Shown one piece after another: positions 45,442-58,965 of a DNA stretch of 64,000 bases. A program made the position numbers and the translations under genes. Under the pieces are notes generated by a model. That model was not told the origin of the DNA. It saw nothing but the letters and a program-made list of their open reading frames with translations, and did not search any database. Within the stretch, counting starts at the first letter, position 1, and the number at the start of each line of letters is the position of its first letter. Source of the DNA: Aricia agestis (Eukaryota; Arthropoda; Insecta; Lepidoptera; Lycaenidae); assembly GCF_905147365.1 (NCBI RefSeq), contig NC_056428.1, positions 26,938,001 to 27,002,000 of the forward strand, written 5' to 3'.

Positions 45442-48400
45442 TTATCTTTGCTGTACTTCTCCGTTGGATCTGAAAAAAAAAAACAAAAAATTGTTAAGAA
45501 GATTTGTTTCGAGTTTCGACATTATTCGTAATAAACATCACTCACGAGCTTCAAGGTATTGCAGAGGTATTGGCAAATTTTATACTGACACCAATCTCTT
45601 AAAAAGTTAAGTACGGTCTCGAATCTTATGCGCTGACTGCTGCAAAGTAGGTATACCTATATCTATTAACGTACCTACTTAGTTTACAAAACCTACGTGC
45701 ATATTTTATTGTTATCAACAAAAACAAATAATATGACAGTTAATTCAGCACTCTCACAATAATTAGGAATTTATCGCAAAGGGTTACCAGGGATGAAGGA
45801 TCAACAACATGATATGAATAATGAACCAACGACTTAACGATTTTTAAAATGCAATAAAACTTACGAAAAGTGTATACGTGATTAAAAATAAACAAAATTG
45901 TTTTTTTTTTTATGAAATAAGGGGTAAACGAGCAAACGGGTCACGAAAGCAACTACCGTCGCCCATGGACACTCGCAACATCAGAAGAGCTGCAGGTGCG
46001 TTGCCGGCCTATTAAAAGGGAATAAGCTCTCTTCTTGAAGGTTTGCTGGTCGTATAGATCTGGAAATACTGCTGGTGACAGTTCGTTCCAGAGTTTTACA
46101 GTGCGCGGCAGAAAGTTACGAGAGAAACGCACGGTGGAAGACTGCTACTTATCAAGGTGATGAGGCTGGTATATTAATTTTCGCGTGGGACGATGGCGAA
46201 AAGTTGCAGGTGGTATGATTCCGAACAATTCCTCAGGCACTCCCCGTGACACAACCGATAGAGGATGCAGACTGAAGCTCATCTCGTAATTCCGAGGGGT
46301 CCAAGCTGTTTGAAACACTATGGCAGTCAACAATTCGAGCGGCCCTTCGTTGGATAGGTACGATCCAGAGGGTATTTTGGCGCCCCTGCCCAGAGATAAG
46401 AACAATATTCCATATGAGACCGAACTTGCGCCTTGTAGAGTTGTAGGCGTTGGTACTGACTGAAGTACTGTCTCGCTCTGTTCAGCACCACCAATCTTCA
46501 TCGAGGCTAACTTGGCTTTATCCTCTAGATCAGCGGTCGGCAACCTTTTGGAAGGCAAGGGCCACAAGGTTGCAAAACAAACTAAAGGCGGGCCGCAGGC
46601 CTGATACTCGTATTAACCCTAGAAGCTCAGTATACCTACACATAATGAAGGGAAATAAGTTTAGTGTTTGTTATAAAATGACACAAACAGCTACGTTCTT
46701 AAGAGGCAATTACTACTGGCAATATTAAAAAACACTATTTTTGATACGTCACTTAAGATAACACATTCACGGGCCGCAAGTAAGACGTTCGCGGATCGCG
46801 TGTTGGCGACCGCTGCTCTAGATGATATCGAAACTGGACTTCGTTTGATATGTTAACGCCAAGAATTTCAATGGTAGGGGAGATGGTTAAAGATGTGCCC
46901 TCAAAACGAGGATAAACTACCATTGGTGACTTTTTAGTGGTGAACGCGCAGACTTGTGTCTTGGCGGGGTTGAATTGCACTAAGTTACGTCTACCCCATT
47001 CAGAGATTTTCTCCAATGAATTCTCTATTTTAGACACAAGTTTGTTTCGACTCTCAATGACATTTAGCCGAGAAATATTGGGGGAGCCGGTATATACAGC
47101 ATCACATGTACTATCATTCGCATAGCAATAAATGTCGTTGGTCTGTAAGTCTGCAGTATGAACAGGGTAGGCAATAGCACACAGCCCCGAAGGACACCAG
47201 CATCAACAGACTGAGTTTCCGAGCATTCGCCGTCAACTACGACCTTTATGCTTCTGTCTGCTAAGAAACGTGTAACCCACTTGCATAATTTCTCGGGCAG
47301 CCCGTATGATGGAAGCTTTGATAGTGCTAGCGCTTTATGCCAAACCCGATCAAGGGCCTTCGCAATGTACAAACTAACAGCCAATGCCTCTCCCTTCGAC
47401 TCAATTGCCTGAGCCCAACGATGAGTTAGGTACGCCAAGAGATCACCAGCTGAGCGACCCTTGCGGAACTCGTACCTACTGTTTGTCGCTTAGTAATCCC
47501 TGCCCCCGTAGACAAATGGCAAAACGCTTACGATAACGTTAACGCTAGCGCTACAAAATGTATGGATTTGACATTAGTATTCGCTAGCGAATCGATGACT
47601 TATGTCAAATCGCATACATTTTGTAGCGCTAGCGTTAGCGCTTTGCCACTTGTCTACAGGCCCTTGCCGTCCAAGTATCGAAGGAGAAGAAGATTTTATG
47701 TAGGTAGGTACTTAGATGATTTCATGATGCAAGTCAAAATATTATGATAAACAATATTAGCCATATTTTTTTATTAAAATACATACCCATCGCTACTTTC
47801 TCTACCAGGCCACGATTCGCTTCCATTTAAAGTTCTGTTTACTGCAAAAAAGTTTTTAATTAATTATAACAAAGTAAAATCTTCTTTTACTTATATTTTA
47901 GTCTTTAACAAAATATACGAGTGTGAATGTTCCTAAGAAACGCCTTCATTTATTATATGTGGTTGGGGTTTTATTTTTTAACCCCAAATACATAAAAGGA
48001 TATAACGTTTATTTATTATTATCTTAAGTCTATTTTGGGGCAGAGGCATTCTATATAACAGAATAATATTATGTTAACAAATGATATAGGATAAAGACAA
48101 AAAAAATGAGAAAGAATTCGCAGCGCAACATCACAATAATTAAAAAGTACAATCGCAGTTTAGGAATTTATGTATAAAACATAATAACAAAGAAAGGAAA
48201 AAAAATTCGTAACATAGGAGCGACAAGCCGAGGTATACTATCACAGTAATAAATAATAATGTACACTTTTCATGCACTTGTTCCACTTTTATTAATTTAT
48301 TTTATTACAATGATGATGTTTCACACGACTGGTTTCGATAAAATCATCATCAGGTGTAGTGCAGGTGATTTTAAATCTTTGAAAAATTGGTAAACAAAAA

Positions 48401-51400
48401 CAGAGTTGTCAATGTCATGAAAATTTTCTACCATTTAGTATAATTTTCTACCAAAAAATAAATAAATTTGAAATATATTCTAACCTTTGATAAATTAAAG
48501 ACTAAAACAGGAGTTTTACTTAAATAGCAACATAAATATAAAATAGGTCAAAAATAATTAAATTAAAAAAAATAATAATTACATTAAATACATCAACAAT
48601 TCAATTTAAATGGCCTATTATAGGCCATTTAAATAAGTTATAATAACTACAATTGATAAATGATAATTGATAAGTAATAATATTATAATAATAATTCAAA
48701 AAAGTGTGAAAATCTTTACCTATATATATGTATTATTATTATAATGCATACATTTTATGAATAGGTTCACATCAAAGGTTACAATACATTTAAAATTTAA
48801 TTTGTAAATTTTTTGGTAAAAAATTGTACTAAATGGTAGAATTTTTTCATGATGCTGACAACTCTGTTTTTGTTTACCAATTTTTTACTACACCTGATGC
48901 TGATTTTATTGAAACCGGTCGTGTGAAACATAATTGTAATAAAATAAATTAATAAAAGTGGAACAAGTACAATCATGAAAGTGTATATTATTAGGTATTA
49001 CTGTGAAACATGAATTTCCACCAAGAAGTTACGGTACATTCAATATCATAATAGTACACTGTCTCAAATATTTAGGATACTTACAACTTTTCTTATCGCA
49101 TAGGCGATTCCTTCGCCTGTCTCGTGTTATGGGCCGGCGTTTTGATGTGGCACGCACGAGGCTTTCTATTATTTCATCGTCTGCTGAGAGATCGCCACTG
49201 AAAATTAAAATAATAGAATAAATATCCGAAATATGAGCAAAATGTTATCTATAATAATCTACGGTTGATAGAGTAATCTTAAATCCAGATTCTAGACCAT
49301 TCTAAATATCGAAATTAAGTAGTTTTTGGTGGAAAAGTGTCAGACAAGGATCATCTATTCAACCATCTTTATACATTTATAACATTGATGGTGTAGATAG
49401 GATACTTACTTGATGAACGTTCTCCGTATACTAGACTTTCGACGACCGTCGGTCAGAATGTACGTGTCGGCGTCTGCCTTCAGTAGCTCTTTTAGTGCAG
49501 TATCAGCAGTGTTTTCACCTGTCTTGGTAGAGTAATTGCCCACCTGTGACAAAAAAAAAAAACTTAAATATCACTTAGTTGTAGTACTGTAATTTTTAGG
49601 AACATAAAATCCTAAACTCTTCTAAAAATAAAATATTTCTCTTACGCACTAGTACCTCTATGACACTTTACGTCCGTGCTCTATGATTATCTTAGCGTAA
49701 CGACATCATCGTAGAGTTAATTAGTTGCAATTTTTTTAATGTGTATTACCTACGGGTGTATCTAATATAAATTGAAACTTACATCAATGATCATCTTTCC
49801 TCTGGTCTTGTTTCTCTCTCTGTGGTTAGCTCTCTTCTCGAGTTGCTGTAAGACTCTCTCTCTAGTGGTGCGATATTCGAGGGCGAATTCAGCTATCACT
49901 TTCAGAAAATCAGAGGGCTTAGTCTTAACTATATCCGAAGCTGGCACTCCGAAGAACAGTAAGAATTTTGTGTATCTATAAAAATCGTCATGTTAAGTAC
50001 TAATAATATCAGTGAGAGATACAGATGTAATAACAATTGCTTGCAATTATATAGAGGTACACTTAAGTTATTAAAATATCCATTCATTCAATTATCCGTT
50101 CATTCAGAAAAACGCAAGCTACAATTTGCATCGCAGAAAACAAAATATAATCGCCAAGCAACATATTCGGAAATGTTGGAAATTGCTCGTTCCGTATTTA
50201 GAACGAAATTACCTGCTCATGACTCTATTTTTAATTAGACTGAGTAAGATGATTCGCTCGGCTGCGTCGGTTAAGAATTCGTTTATTTTTGTCTTAAATA
50301 TCTGCGAGCCGTCGTGTTTTGCTACTTTTTTCATGTGGTCCCAGGACGCTTTGCAGTCTGTCTCTAGTTTTTGTAAGTTCGACGTTAGCACGTCGAAGTC
50401 TACTTTAGACGCTCGGATAACCGGTCCGACCTGCGAATATTAATTAGCATAAAAAAATGATTACTACAAATTAAGCCTTAACTTCACATATAGGTATTTT
50501 TTGTAGCATTTGCATGCTCGGAAGCATCTCAGAATTATTGTCCATAATGATTTGTTTTAGTCGCAAAGAAGAGGTAACCTTACCTCGCTGAAAAAGTCTG
50601 TCGTATCTGGAAACTTCTCAATTATCATCTCACAGACGTGGTATAGAAGGGGGTGTTTGTGCACCGTGTCCTTGACTTCCATCACCTTTGACAAGTACTC
50701 CAAACGGAAGCCTTTCACTTGAGTACCATTTAGGAAACTACCTACAGACCTCAACGTAGATAGTATAACTTTAAAGGTCTTGTTCGATTTTAACAACTCA
50801 ATTCCTTGCTTCAGGTCCATAAGGGGTTCTGCTATTTCTTTCTGTTGATCGAAATTTTTAGATAAATTTAGCACAAGATTAGGATAATAATTATTGCTGT
50901 CGTCCATGTACTTAGTATATTCAAAATTAGCAATGTTATAAAGAAACAACTTACTTCCAAATTATCGAAATCTAATTTGAAGACCCATAGCTTAAGTCTT
51001 GATGATAATTCGTTTATAGAAGCCAAAGTTAATAGAAACTGTTCAGCACTTCCTAGGGGCAAGTCTGGATTTGCATACTGTAAAATAAAAATACATTTTT
51101 AGATAATATCTTTTCATGACATGGTCCTTAGACTTATTTTATTAGTACTCTATACTTATATCTGAAATTCTATTTTATTTCAAGTGTATACTATAAAATA
51201 AAAAATCTAATGTTCTCGCTAGACACTTACTTGCGCTTCTTGAATTTTGATTTTCTCCTCTTGAGTGGGAAGCATCGTAAGTAGTTTCTCTATACCCTCT
51301 CGGCCTATGACTGTTGCGTCCATTTTCATGATGGCTGCCTTTATAGTTTGTGGTGTTGGTAGTTTCTTCATAGCGATGTTTATGGCGTTCGATCGCTTAG

Positions 51401-54400
51401 CGTCTAATATCAAGTTTCTCTTTGGTTCCATTAATTTCTAGAAGAAAATATTTTATGTAATATTGTGTTAATTGTACACATAAATAATAGAATTTAATAA
51501 ATAAAGATATAATACTGACCTCCTATAAGTCGACGACAATACCGCACATGAAAAAAAATACATCAATAAGCAAAATGTAGGAAAACTCTGATAAATTCCA
51601 ACACACAATTCAGATTAATAAAGGAACAGAAAACTTAAAACTGATAAAATTCTTAGTATTTCAACCCTCACCTTAATAACTAAGTCATTAGATCTAGACT
51701 CGAACAGATGTTCAAGCATTGCCGTGTCAATATTAATATCGGGGAGATCGTCCCAGATGAATCCTCCAACCTTTGACCTGACAGTTGGTGGTGCTGGATT
51801 CTCCTGAATTTCCCGCCAGAAAAGCTTGACAGTCTTTTTATTCTTTTTAATTGTGGAACTACCCATGTCACTAGATACGTCAGACGATAGGGAGTGTGTG
51901 TTGGAGTTGTTTCTCGGTAGGCTTGGGAAAGAGGTTGGTAAGGGAGGTGGTACTCCTACGGGAGGTAGGAGCATGCTAGGTGGAGGGGGCGGCGGTCCAT
52001 TCGCCGCACTCACAGCCGGAGAGACCATGTCGTCATCTGAGTCTTGTTTTAGATCTGAGAAATCTAAATCGCACAGATGGAATTCCCTATTGATGCAGCC
52101 TTTCCTCAATTCTTCCCAATGTAAATCGTTTTCGGACACTTTGATTTCGTGCACTTTGGGGCTTTTCTCTACAGACGGGCTCTTTACAATTTCTGTAATA
52201 AATTAAATAGTAATAACAAAACTACTTGTAATAAATTCCTTACTAAATTATAAAAACAAATCATGAAAAGAAAACAATACCTTTTGACTGAGATTTGGCT
52301 AATTCTTCTTTGGCTTTCAAAACTATACCGGCCATATCAGATACCCTCAACGGTTTTTCTTCCGTTGTGGGACTGACTGGACTTATTAATCTTTGGGCTA
52401 TATCCTTAATGCTATGCTCTCTATTTATGAGAATATTGCGATCATCCTTAGTTTCAGACGTGAGATCTAATTGCTTTTGCCGAATAACAGCTAAAGTGTC
52501 ACCAGCGTTTACAGTGTGACCCAAGGTCCCATTTTGTATTCTTTGTTTCAAACCTGCTGTATATTTTTGATTTCCTGTAAAATTAAAAATAATTAGTATC
52601 ATGGGCGATTTTTCCATGATTACAATTTAGTACAAATTTTCCAAAATAATAACAAAACAAAGCAAAATCATTTCTAAATAATAAAATATGATATTATTAG
52701 TGGGTTAGCAAATAAACAAACCATTCAGCAAAACATCCGGAAGTACGGAGCTCTTGGTGATTCTACTGGAGTATGGTTTTTCTTCTTCTTGATGTCCATT
52801 AATACCGTTGCAATTATGATTAACGGACCCATTGATGGTGCCATTCGGAAGAGAATATTTTCGACTTGCGTTCGTCACCAGACCGTTAGAAGAGGTGTAT
52901 GATCCATTAGTATTAGTATGAATATCGTTACTGGTTCCGTTGTGTTGAACATCACCGTTGTATTTTTCAAACAGTCCTTTGTAAATATTTGAATTATTTA
53001 GTAACTCCTGTTGCTGCGCTTGTCTCGCGTACCTCTCTTTCCTTCTTTTAATTGCTGAACTGAGCTCTTTATTGTCTTTAGAGTCTAGTATAGATGGTAG
53101 AAATGGTTGACGAAGACTAGTCGTGAGTTTAGTTTCAGATTCCATATGGGAGATGATTGGTGATTTCGCTGTCAATAGTTAGTGAAACGCAAAAGTTAGA
53201 TTAGTTGACAAAGCAAATGCAACTCAAACGAATAAGTTTCAACTCAAAAATGAAAAATATCAATTAACAAAAGTTATTAAGGTCAATGAAAATGACATGC
53301 AGAAACGAGTTTAAGTAACACAACAGTTAGCATGAACTACTCACCTTTATCTTTTAGCTGTTGTTTCTTTGATTTTCTCCTGCCGATTGTATTTAAATTT
53401 ATATTTCTGCGTCGCACACAGGCTATTACCGATTCATCTAATTGCCTGCAAGTTGAATTTCTTAGTATTATGCTCTTGTTATTAATTACACGTTTATAAT
53501 ATATTTTAGGATAATCATGTAAGGTCTAGATGCGAGTAATTTTATTTGTTTTAGTTTAAAATCACTTTTTTTCTAGGGGAAGGTAATATCTGTCTGTCTC
53601 TATAACAAACGAAACTTGAACGTTATATAAATACTTCGATTTTTAAGTACTCACTTCAGAGCTGTACCAGTTTCATCACCATCTTCGTACAACAAAACTG
53701 CTTCGAAAATTTGTAACTGTCTCAGGAGATCCAAATCGGTTCCCTGTTTGGACATGTACAGTTGGATGATATCGTCTATACCCTGCTCCTGAAGGGAGTC
53801 CACCTGATCGTAATACATGTCCTTGTCAGGTAAATTGTTTAGACATCTGTTTATCAGGGTTGTGGCGTAAATGAGGAGTTCTGTGTCCGACGCGTCGAAG
53901 TCTTGGAGTATCTTCATGAGGTTGTACCAGGGTTTGCCATTGGGACCGTCGACTACGTTGATAGCGTCGATGAGGAGAAGGCAGTTTTTGTCGGTGTACT
54001 CGACGAAGACTAGCAGGAGTTTGAGTGCGGTTTTGACGACGTGCCGGAACTTGCTGGAGATGAGGGAATACAGCCACTGGACACATCGCTTGTGCGACAT
54101 CACTCCGTGCATGCCATCCACGTAGAGAAGTATCTGGAAACGATAGATTAGTTTATATGGCGCTGAGACTCTTTTCAGGTTTTAGAATATCAAGAATGGC
54201 CTAATTGGCGCCACAATTGCTCTATTATAAAAAGTACAAGAGGGGTATTTAATGTACTATGGTAAACTTTTAACTATAATTATATAGTTACTTTACAAGG
54301 TGTAAATTTTTATCTCTATAAGACTCAGGGTAGTAGTCACTAGTTATATTGTTAAGCTATTCATATAATTGGTTATAATATAATATTCATTTTTATTCCA

Positions 54401-56442
54401 TTCACTAACTTATTTTTTCTTCTAAATATTATAATCGAACCTATGCGAATGCTGAGTCAAGTCTATTCAAATTTTACTTCCTTACCTGTCCCAGAGCTCG
54501 CAGTATGTAGTCCAAGTAATTGTGGTCGGCCATGTTGCCCACTTGCATCAGGCAGTCCAGGCCCTTGTTGGCCACAAACTCGTGGACTAGATCCTTGTCA
54601 GACTGCAGGATCTGCTTCAGTGTGAACAGAGCCTTACGCAGCTCCCGTCCTTGAGAGTGGAGAAGCCTCTCTGCAAATACAGGTTATGGTCGTTAATCAT
54701 CTTGCGGTCGTTTTTAAATGTTTTAAAGCTTTCTAGTATAAATACAAAGATTTGAATCATTTTAAATTTGGTTGGAAAGGAATTTCGTTAACATAACGAC
54801 TCATTTTTTAATATTTGGCGTATTCATCCGATAGAGTTGTAACTCTTGTCATAGCCGTAACACCATGGTAACGTTTCAATGTTGGGTATTCAGGGTTAGA
54901 ATGGAACCTTTTTAATTTTTTATGTATTTTAAATCAGTTTAAGTTTATATTATGACATATGTAGTTAAAAATAAAATTCTGTATTTCCGGTTTCCGTAAA
55001 AAAATAAAAGGGAACACGATGTATACTCACCAATGATGGCATGCACCCGGACGGAGAGCTGCGTGCGGAGGATCAAGGCATTTTTGCGGCTGTAACGAAA
55101 AGAAAATGTGTGGTAAGTTACCAAAAATAAAAACACACACCTAAAATGACGACCTCTGTGGCTCAGTTGGGGGGCTGTTGGTAGCTCAAGCCGGGGTCGC
55201 GGGTTCGAATCCCATCGAGGGAACAAAAAGTTTTCAAAGTTTCTGGATCATAGATGTGTGTTAAATATTTGTATCATAGTATTATAAAAATCTTAAATAT
55301 ATGTATAGTATAAAAGTATTAAATATATTTCCGTTGTCTGGTACCCGTAACGCAAGTACTTAGCACGGGACCAGACTGACGTGGTGTGAAGCGTCCATAG
55401 ATATTATTATTATTATTAGATATTATAAAAAAAATTTACAGGTAAAATAAAATAAGATGGTAAATTAAGTAAATAAATGGCGGTAAGTATAGTAGAAGTG
55501 GAAACGAAACCAAAATTTGTTGGTACTGCGCGCTTAAAATATAAGGTCCTGTTTCACCACTTCCTGATAAGGTGCCGGATAGGCTTTCCACAACTTATTT
55601 GACAGATGCTCCATACTCTATCTGTCAAGTTAAGTTGTGGACAGCCTATTCGGTGCTTATCAGGAAGTCGTGAAACAGGCCCTAAGCGTTAGCTTTAATA
55701 TATTCTATCTTCAAGTTATTTATTTGCCATGATATTGTTTTGTATTCCTTATTAAAAAGTGATGCATAATTATGAGTATGTTTCAACACAAACAAATTTA
55801 AATTAATTATTATTTTTGTCATTAATCTAACAGCTTGGGTAAAGTACCTATATGATTTGCAAATTGTTTTATTTCATGAACTTCGACAGGTTAGCGATTT
55901 ATAATTTTAACAATTTTACAATTTTCTTGCACTTATTCCACTTTATTATATATTTCTTACAATGTAATATTTACACGACCCGTTTCGATACAATGAGGTA
56001 TTATTGTTATGAAACATGAATTTCCATCAATAAGTTACGGTACATTTAATATCATATCTATATTAATTTTATGACAACTATTAAAATAATAATTTAAATA
56101 ATAATATTATTTGTCACTCCACTTCTTAACTACGAGTATATGATATGGGTAATTTTCTTTAGGGAGTAAGTTATCCTAATTCCTAAAGTTATGCCATAAA
56201 CGCTCAGGAAAGTGTTCAAAGTGTCCCTAAGTTTTAACGAAATTTACTCACTTATTATTCACATCTGCACTGTCACTTTTCGTCGATATATCCGAGTTTT
56301 CGTCATCGGAATCCAGCGTGAAGAAGAGCGAGTCCTCAGCAGCGATCCCGGAGTCTACCGACTCTTGTCTGGTAAAACAACGCTTCGAACAATGATCCAT
56401 TTCTTCGCGCGAAACATGTGTGAACCTAGCGTCGCCATTCAT
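45442..56442 (-). CDS. Fhos: FHOD-type formin, 17 exons, 1201 residues
   Basis: Exons, 5' to 3' on the minus strand: 56442-56252, 55089-55031, 54670-54486, 54133-53655, 53445-53345, 53168-52722, 52574-52281, 52192-51672, 51437-51231, 51077-50955, 50841-50584, 50430-50213, 49975-49783, 49543-49410, 49197-49085, 47841-47787, 45469-45442. All borders are GT/AG and the total is 3606 bases. Formins nucleate and elongate actin filaments; FHOD members build stress fibres and sarcomeres and are regulated by Rac and Rho kinase. The order is an acidic N-terminal tail (1-64), FH3/armadillo-like region from LILRTQLSVRVHA (about 68-330), a spacer, a short proline-rich FH1 (652-671), FH2 from VKLFWREIQ (707) through GSFLNG (903-908) to KTRGKMI, and a C-terminal DAD (about 1139-1180, DDEIIESLVRATSK then a basic cluster RRRNR). 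An in-frame TGA lies just before the ATG, so this start exon lacks the GTPase-binding domain of other FHODs. Longer isoforms would start beyond it. Confidence 0.95.
45895..47475 (-). pseudogene. Jockey-like reverse transcriptase remnant in the last formin intron
   Basis: Read on the minus strand, frames give KALDRVWHKAL and VLRGCVLLPTLF (reverse transcriptase core), then NLVQFNPAKTQVCAFTTKKS and ILGVNISNEVQF. After a nested hAT element, DKAKLASMK, PEELFGIIPP and FRHRPTRKL follow, and it ends in a poly-A run at 45895-45908. These are landmarks of Jockey-clade elements common in Lepidoptera. Several stops and frameshifts make it dead, and the 5' end is missing. It lies in the intron before the final formin exon, in the same orientation as the gene. 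Confidence 0.88.
46531..46815. mobile_element. hAT-type MITE with 8-bp duplication CTCTAGAT
   Basis: It is flanked by CTCTAGAT on both sides (46523-46530, 46816-46823). The ends are 'cagcggtcggcaacctttt' and 'gttggcgaccgctg'. 'gcgggccgc' motifs near both ends are inverted. It interrupts the Jockey-like remnant exactly between QFRYHLE and DKAKLAS; removing it with one duplication restores the frame across the junction. Confidence 0.92.
47504..47661. mobile_element. MITE 'cccgtagacaaatggcaaaa'
   Basis: The left 'tagacaaatggcaaaacgct' and right 'agcgctttgccacttgtcta' are inverted, continued inside by 'cgctagcgctacaaaatgta' and 'tacattttgtagcgctagcg'. It abuts the 5' edge of the Jockey-like remnant. 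Confidence 0.8.
48265..48985. mobile_element. Long foldback element (about 720 bp) in a formin intron
   Basis: The left end 'tgcacttgttccacttttat', then 'gatgatgtttcacacgactg' and 'caggtgtagt', is the inverse of the right end 'actacacctgatgctgattt' and 'gaaaccggtcgtgtgaaaca'. Arms of about 110 bp are followed inside by more inverted AT-rich DNA ('tggcctattataggcca' is near the centre). A partial copy of one arm occurs at about 55925-56050. Confidence 0.75.
55148..55420 (+). mobile_element. tRNA-derived SINE in a formin intron
   Basis: 'gacctctgtggctcagttgg' (A-box) and 'gggttcgaatcccatcg' (B-box), with the same body as the SINE at 27541. It ends 'gacgtggtgtgaagcgtcca' followed by (att)n. It lies in the first intron of this formin transcript, opposite to the gene. 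The minus-strand frame over it is not a gene. Confidence 0.9.
55548..55682. mobile_element. MITE 'cctgtttcaccacttcctga'
   Basis: The left 'cctgtttcaccacttcctga' and right 'tcaggaagtcgtgaaacagg' are inverted (18 of 20), continued by 'cacaacttatttgacaga' and 'tctgtcaagttaagttgtg'. Non-coding. Confidence 0.8.
55925..56050. repeat. Partial copy of the 48265-48985 foldback end
   Basis: 'ttgcacttattccactttat' and 'gaaacatgaatttccatcaa' with 'taagttacggtacattt' match 48268-48290 and 49011-49046, the sequence around and just beyond the other element's ends. It is decayed. Confidence 0.55.
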
Positions 56443-58600
56443 TCCGATTTCTCATGTAATTATACAGAGTGTTTCATTTAATCACTATCCCGGGATATCC
56501 CTCGAACTTTCCCGGAAACGTATTGTCCCAAAACGTGAATTATCCCGGACTCGCACTTTCCTGGCCACGATCAATCACAAAGTCGAACAATACTGGACTC
56601 CAATTTTTTCGGACTTGAATTTTGCCGGTCTCAAACTTTCCCGGACTCTAGCTGCCCCGGATCGAACTATCTCGGATCGATGCTGATTTACAACTGGCTA
56701 TGATCGTCGACAAAAATTACGTGTACGTCGCGAAACCGTGATCTGTCAACACGAGTGCGTCAGAGGATCCAGCGATTTTATCCCCCTTTTGGCGTACTTC
56801 CCACTTCCGATGACCGATTTTTGTGAAGCAAAAACATTACGCTATGTTATGCACGCTCCAGATTTAGAAGTTGACAATAATCTTCTTTTTTCTACCAAAT
56901 ATACGTAGATAACGCTTGGTTCTCGTATTACTTTTACTGGTCTTTGTATTAGGTATCTAGAAGTCGACGAAAACATTATCTTCTTTCTTTCCACTAGCCA
57001 AGGCTAGAACTTAGCTCCATCAAAGTTTTACTAGACTGGCTTTGTGTTATTTAATCGTATTATTTAACAGCTTTGACCTACTTAGCGAAAGTTAAGCATA
57101 TTTTATTTATACGTGGTACGTCTACAGTCTACATGCAGGTACAGCTGATAACTGACTGTACGATGTGGATCAATATTTCACAAACACAAGTCAAGAAAGT
57201 GAAGGCCGTCTTTTTATTTTATTTCAAGAAGCCTATTAACATGATTAATTAATTAAAAACAGTTTCAATACTTACTAAAAAGCACAGACATAGATCATGA
57301 TAGATGCCGCATGTGTATGTACTTCGCGTGCCATATCGTGCTCCCAAACGATGAGCAATGCTCGTCTTTCGAAAGTCTGTTCTTTAGTCTGCTATCGGGA
57401 TTGGACGTCAATTGCCGTATTGAGCTGTAGAAATTCAAATAGAAACGTTGACCTAGATAAAATCTATGACTGTGCTAAAAAGTGATAATAATACAATCGA
57501 TCTTTTACCAGAACAAATAAAATAGTCCATTCAGATATTTACCAGACACAACTAAACGGGACCCTTTCAAAAGAGCACCCCATCGTCACTTGCAACTCCC
57601 TAAGTTAAGTTAGGTGTTTTCTGTTTATGAGTGTTTTGAGTTTTTGGGGCGTTTTGCCTATCTCCAGTAATCTCTGACATCACCCTGTATAGATAGAGCA
57701 GATCATAGTGCAAGTTCATTGTTTCGCGTGCAGTTCTTGTCGCATCGCTGTAGCGATGGTTAAAAAATGTACCATGCCAAACACTCACGGTTTCGCTAAT
57801 ATTATTTTCTACACTTTCATCGATCAATCACTTTTGATTTCATTACTTTATAAAAAAATATATTCTTATGTCAATCAAAGTATTTTCATGAAAATCTGTG
57901 ACTCAGGAATGCCCAACCTACAAGATACGTTGATGATGAAAAAAGGTTGTGTTATTCTTATCTAGTTAAGTATTACAGAACGGAAAAAACATTAGCAAAG
58001 GCTATTCGAAATGGAACATTGCAAAGACAATATTTAGGAGTAACGAGCTTAGAGCAATTCGCATTTACATTACAGCTAACCAGAATATGTTTACATGTAA
58101 CAGTAACCCAAATAAACGTACATGTGTCGAATCTCAGTACTATTTTTGTTTCCAAGGAAAACGGTGCGTCGACCTTAGATCTTTTCTCTTAATCTTTACT
58201 AATTCTGCGGAAATTAGTTATATGGGTCGAGCGTTTTAATTATGCCAGTGGTCCAACGAAAGTCCACAAACAATTTTATTTTAGAAATATCTTGATTGAT
58301 GGTAAATACGCATTTTGTGACATTGTTATCGTCATAAACTTATAATATACTGGTTATCGTATTTCGTTGAGAAGTTAGAACCAGAGCCAGAGGCTGTAAT
58401 ATGGCTACCATAGAGAAAACGCTGGCTGTTGATGATATGTACTCAGATAATGTTATATTATGGACGTGCTTGCCAATTTTAGTCTGTAGTGATATTCTAT
58501 ATATTCTTTCTCGGGGGAAAGGACAAGGAAGGAATATTAACTTACTTATCCTAGAAAAAACTATTATTATAAATTCGAGAATGTGTCTATTCTTCTGTTA
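56443..58600. other. Region upstream of the formin start exon, no gene recognised
   Basis: It should hold the 5' untranslated sequence and promoter of the short formin isoform. At 57283-57300 the minus strand reads 'gctttttagtaagtattg', a good splice donor, so a non-coding first exon may end there; this is a guess. The open frames here (for example 57297-57485, 57708-57965, 57947-58192, 58401-58607) have no domain or splice support. Confidence 0.4.
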
Positions 58601-58606
58601 CTTTTA

Positions 58607-58965
58607 GGGTTCCGTACCCAAAGGGTAAAAACGGGACCCTATTACCGAGACTTCGACGTCTGTCCGTCTGTCTGTCTCCAGGCTGTAACTCAAGAACGGT
58701 AATAGCTAGAGAGTTGAAATTTTCACAGATTGTGTAATGTGTACCTATATTATCTATTGCCGCTATAACAAAAATATTAAAAACAAAACAAAACAACAGG
58801 TAGGTACATGAATTTTCCACAAAGTCCTTATTTATATGTGTACTTTAATATTTAAAAATAATATTAAAATAAAATCCCATACAAAAACCACATTTTGGTC
58901 TAATTTTGCTTTATACTGGTACGGAACCCTTCGTGCGCGAGTCCGACTCGTACTTGGCTGATTTT
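58607..58965 (+). repeat. Dispersed repeat 'gggttccgtacccaaagggt', copy C
   Basis: The best preserved of the three copies: 'gggttccgtacccaaagggt' and 'aaaaacgggaccctattacc' at the left, 'ggtacggaacccttcgtgcg' and 'gtccgactcgtacttggctg' at the right. The two ends are inverted over the first 10 bases. Confidence 0.75.

Noticed and set aside
51826..52206. Plus-strand frame with a Gly-rich stretch
   Set aside because: Antisense of the formin FH1 proline run.
53826..54125. Two frames, one on each strand, overlapping formin exon 4
   Set aside because: Shadows of the conserved FH3 exon, which is supported by family motifs and splice phases.
57297..58607. Several 60-85-codon frames upstream of the formin
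   Set aside because: No shared frame, splice sites or domains. Composition is like the surrounding non-coding DNA.
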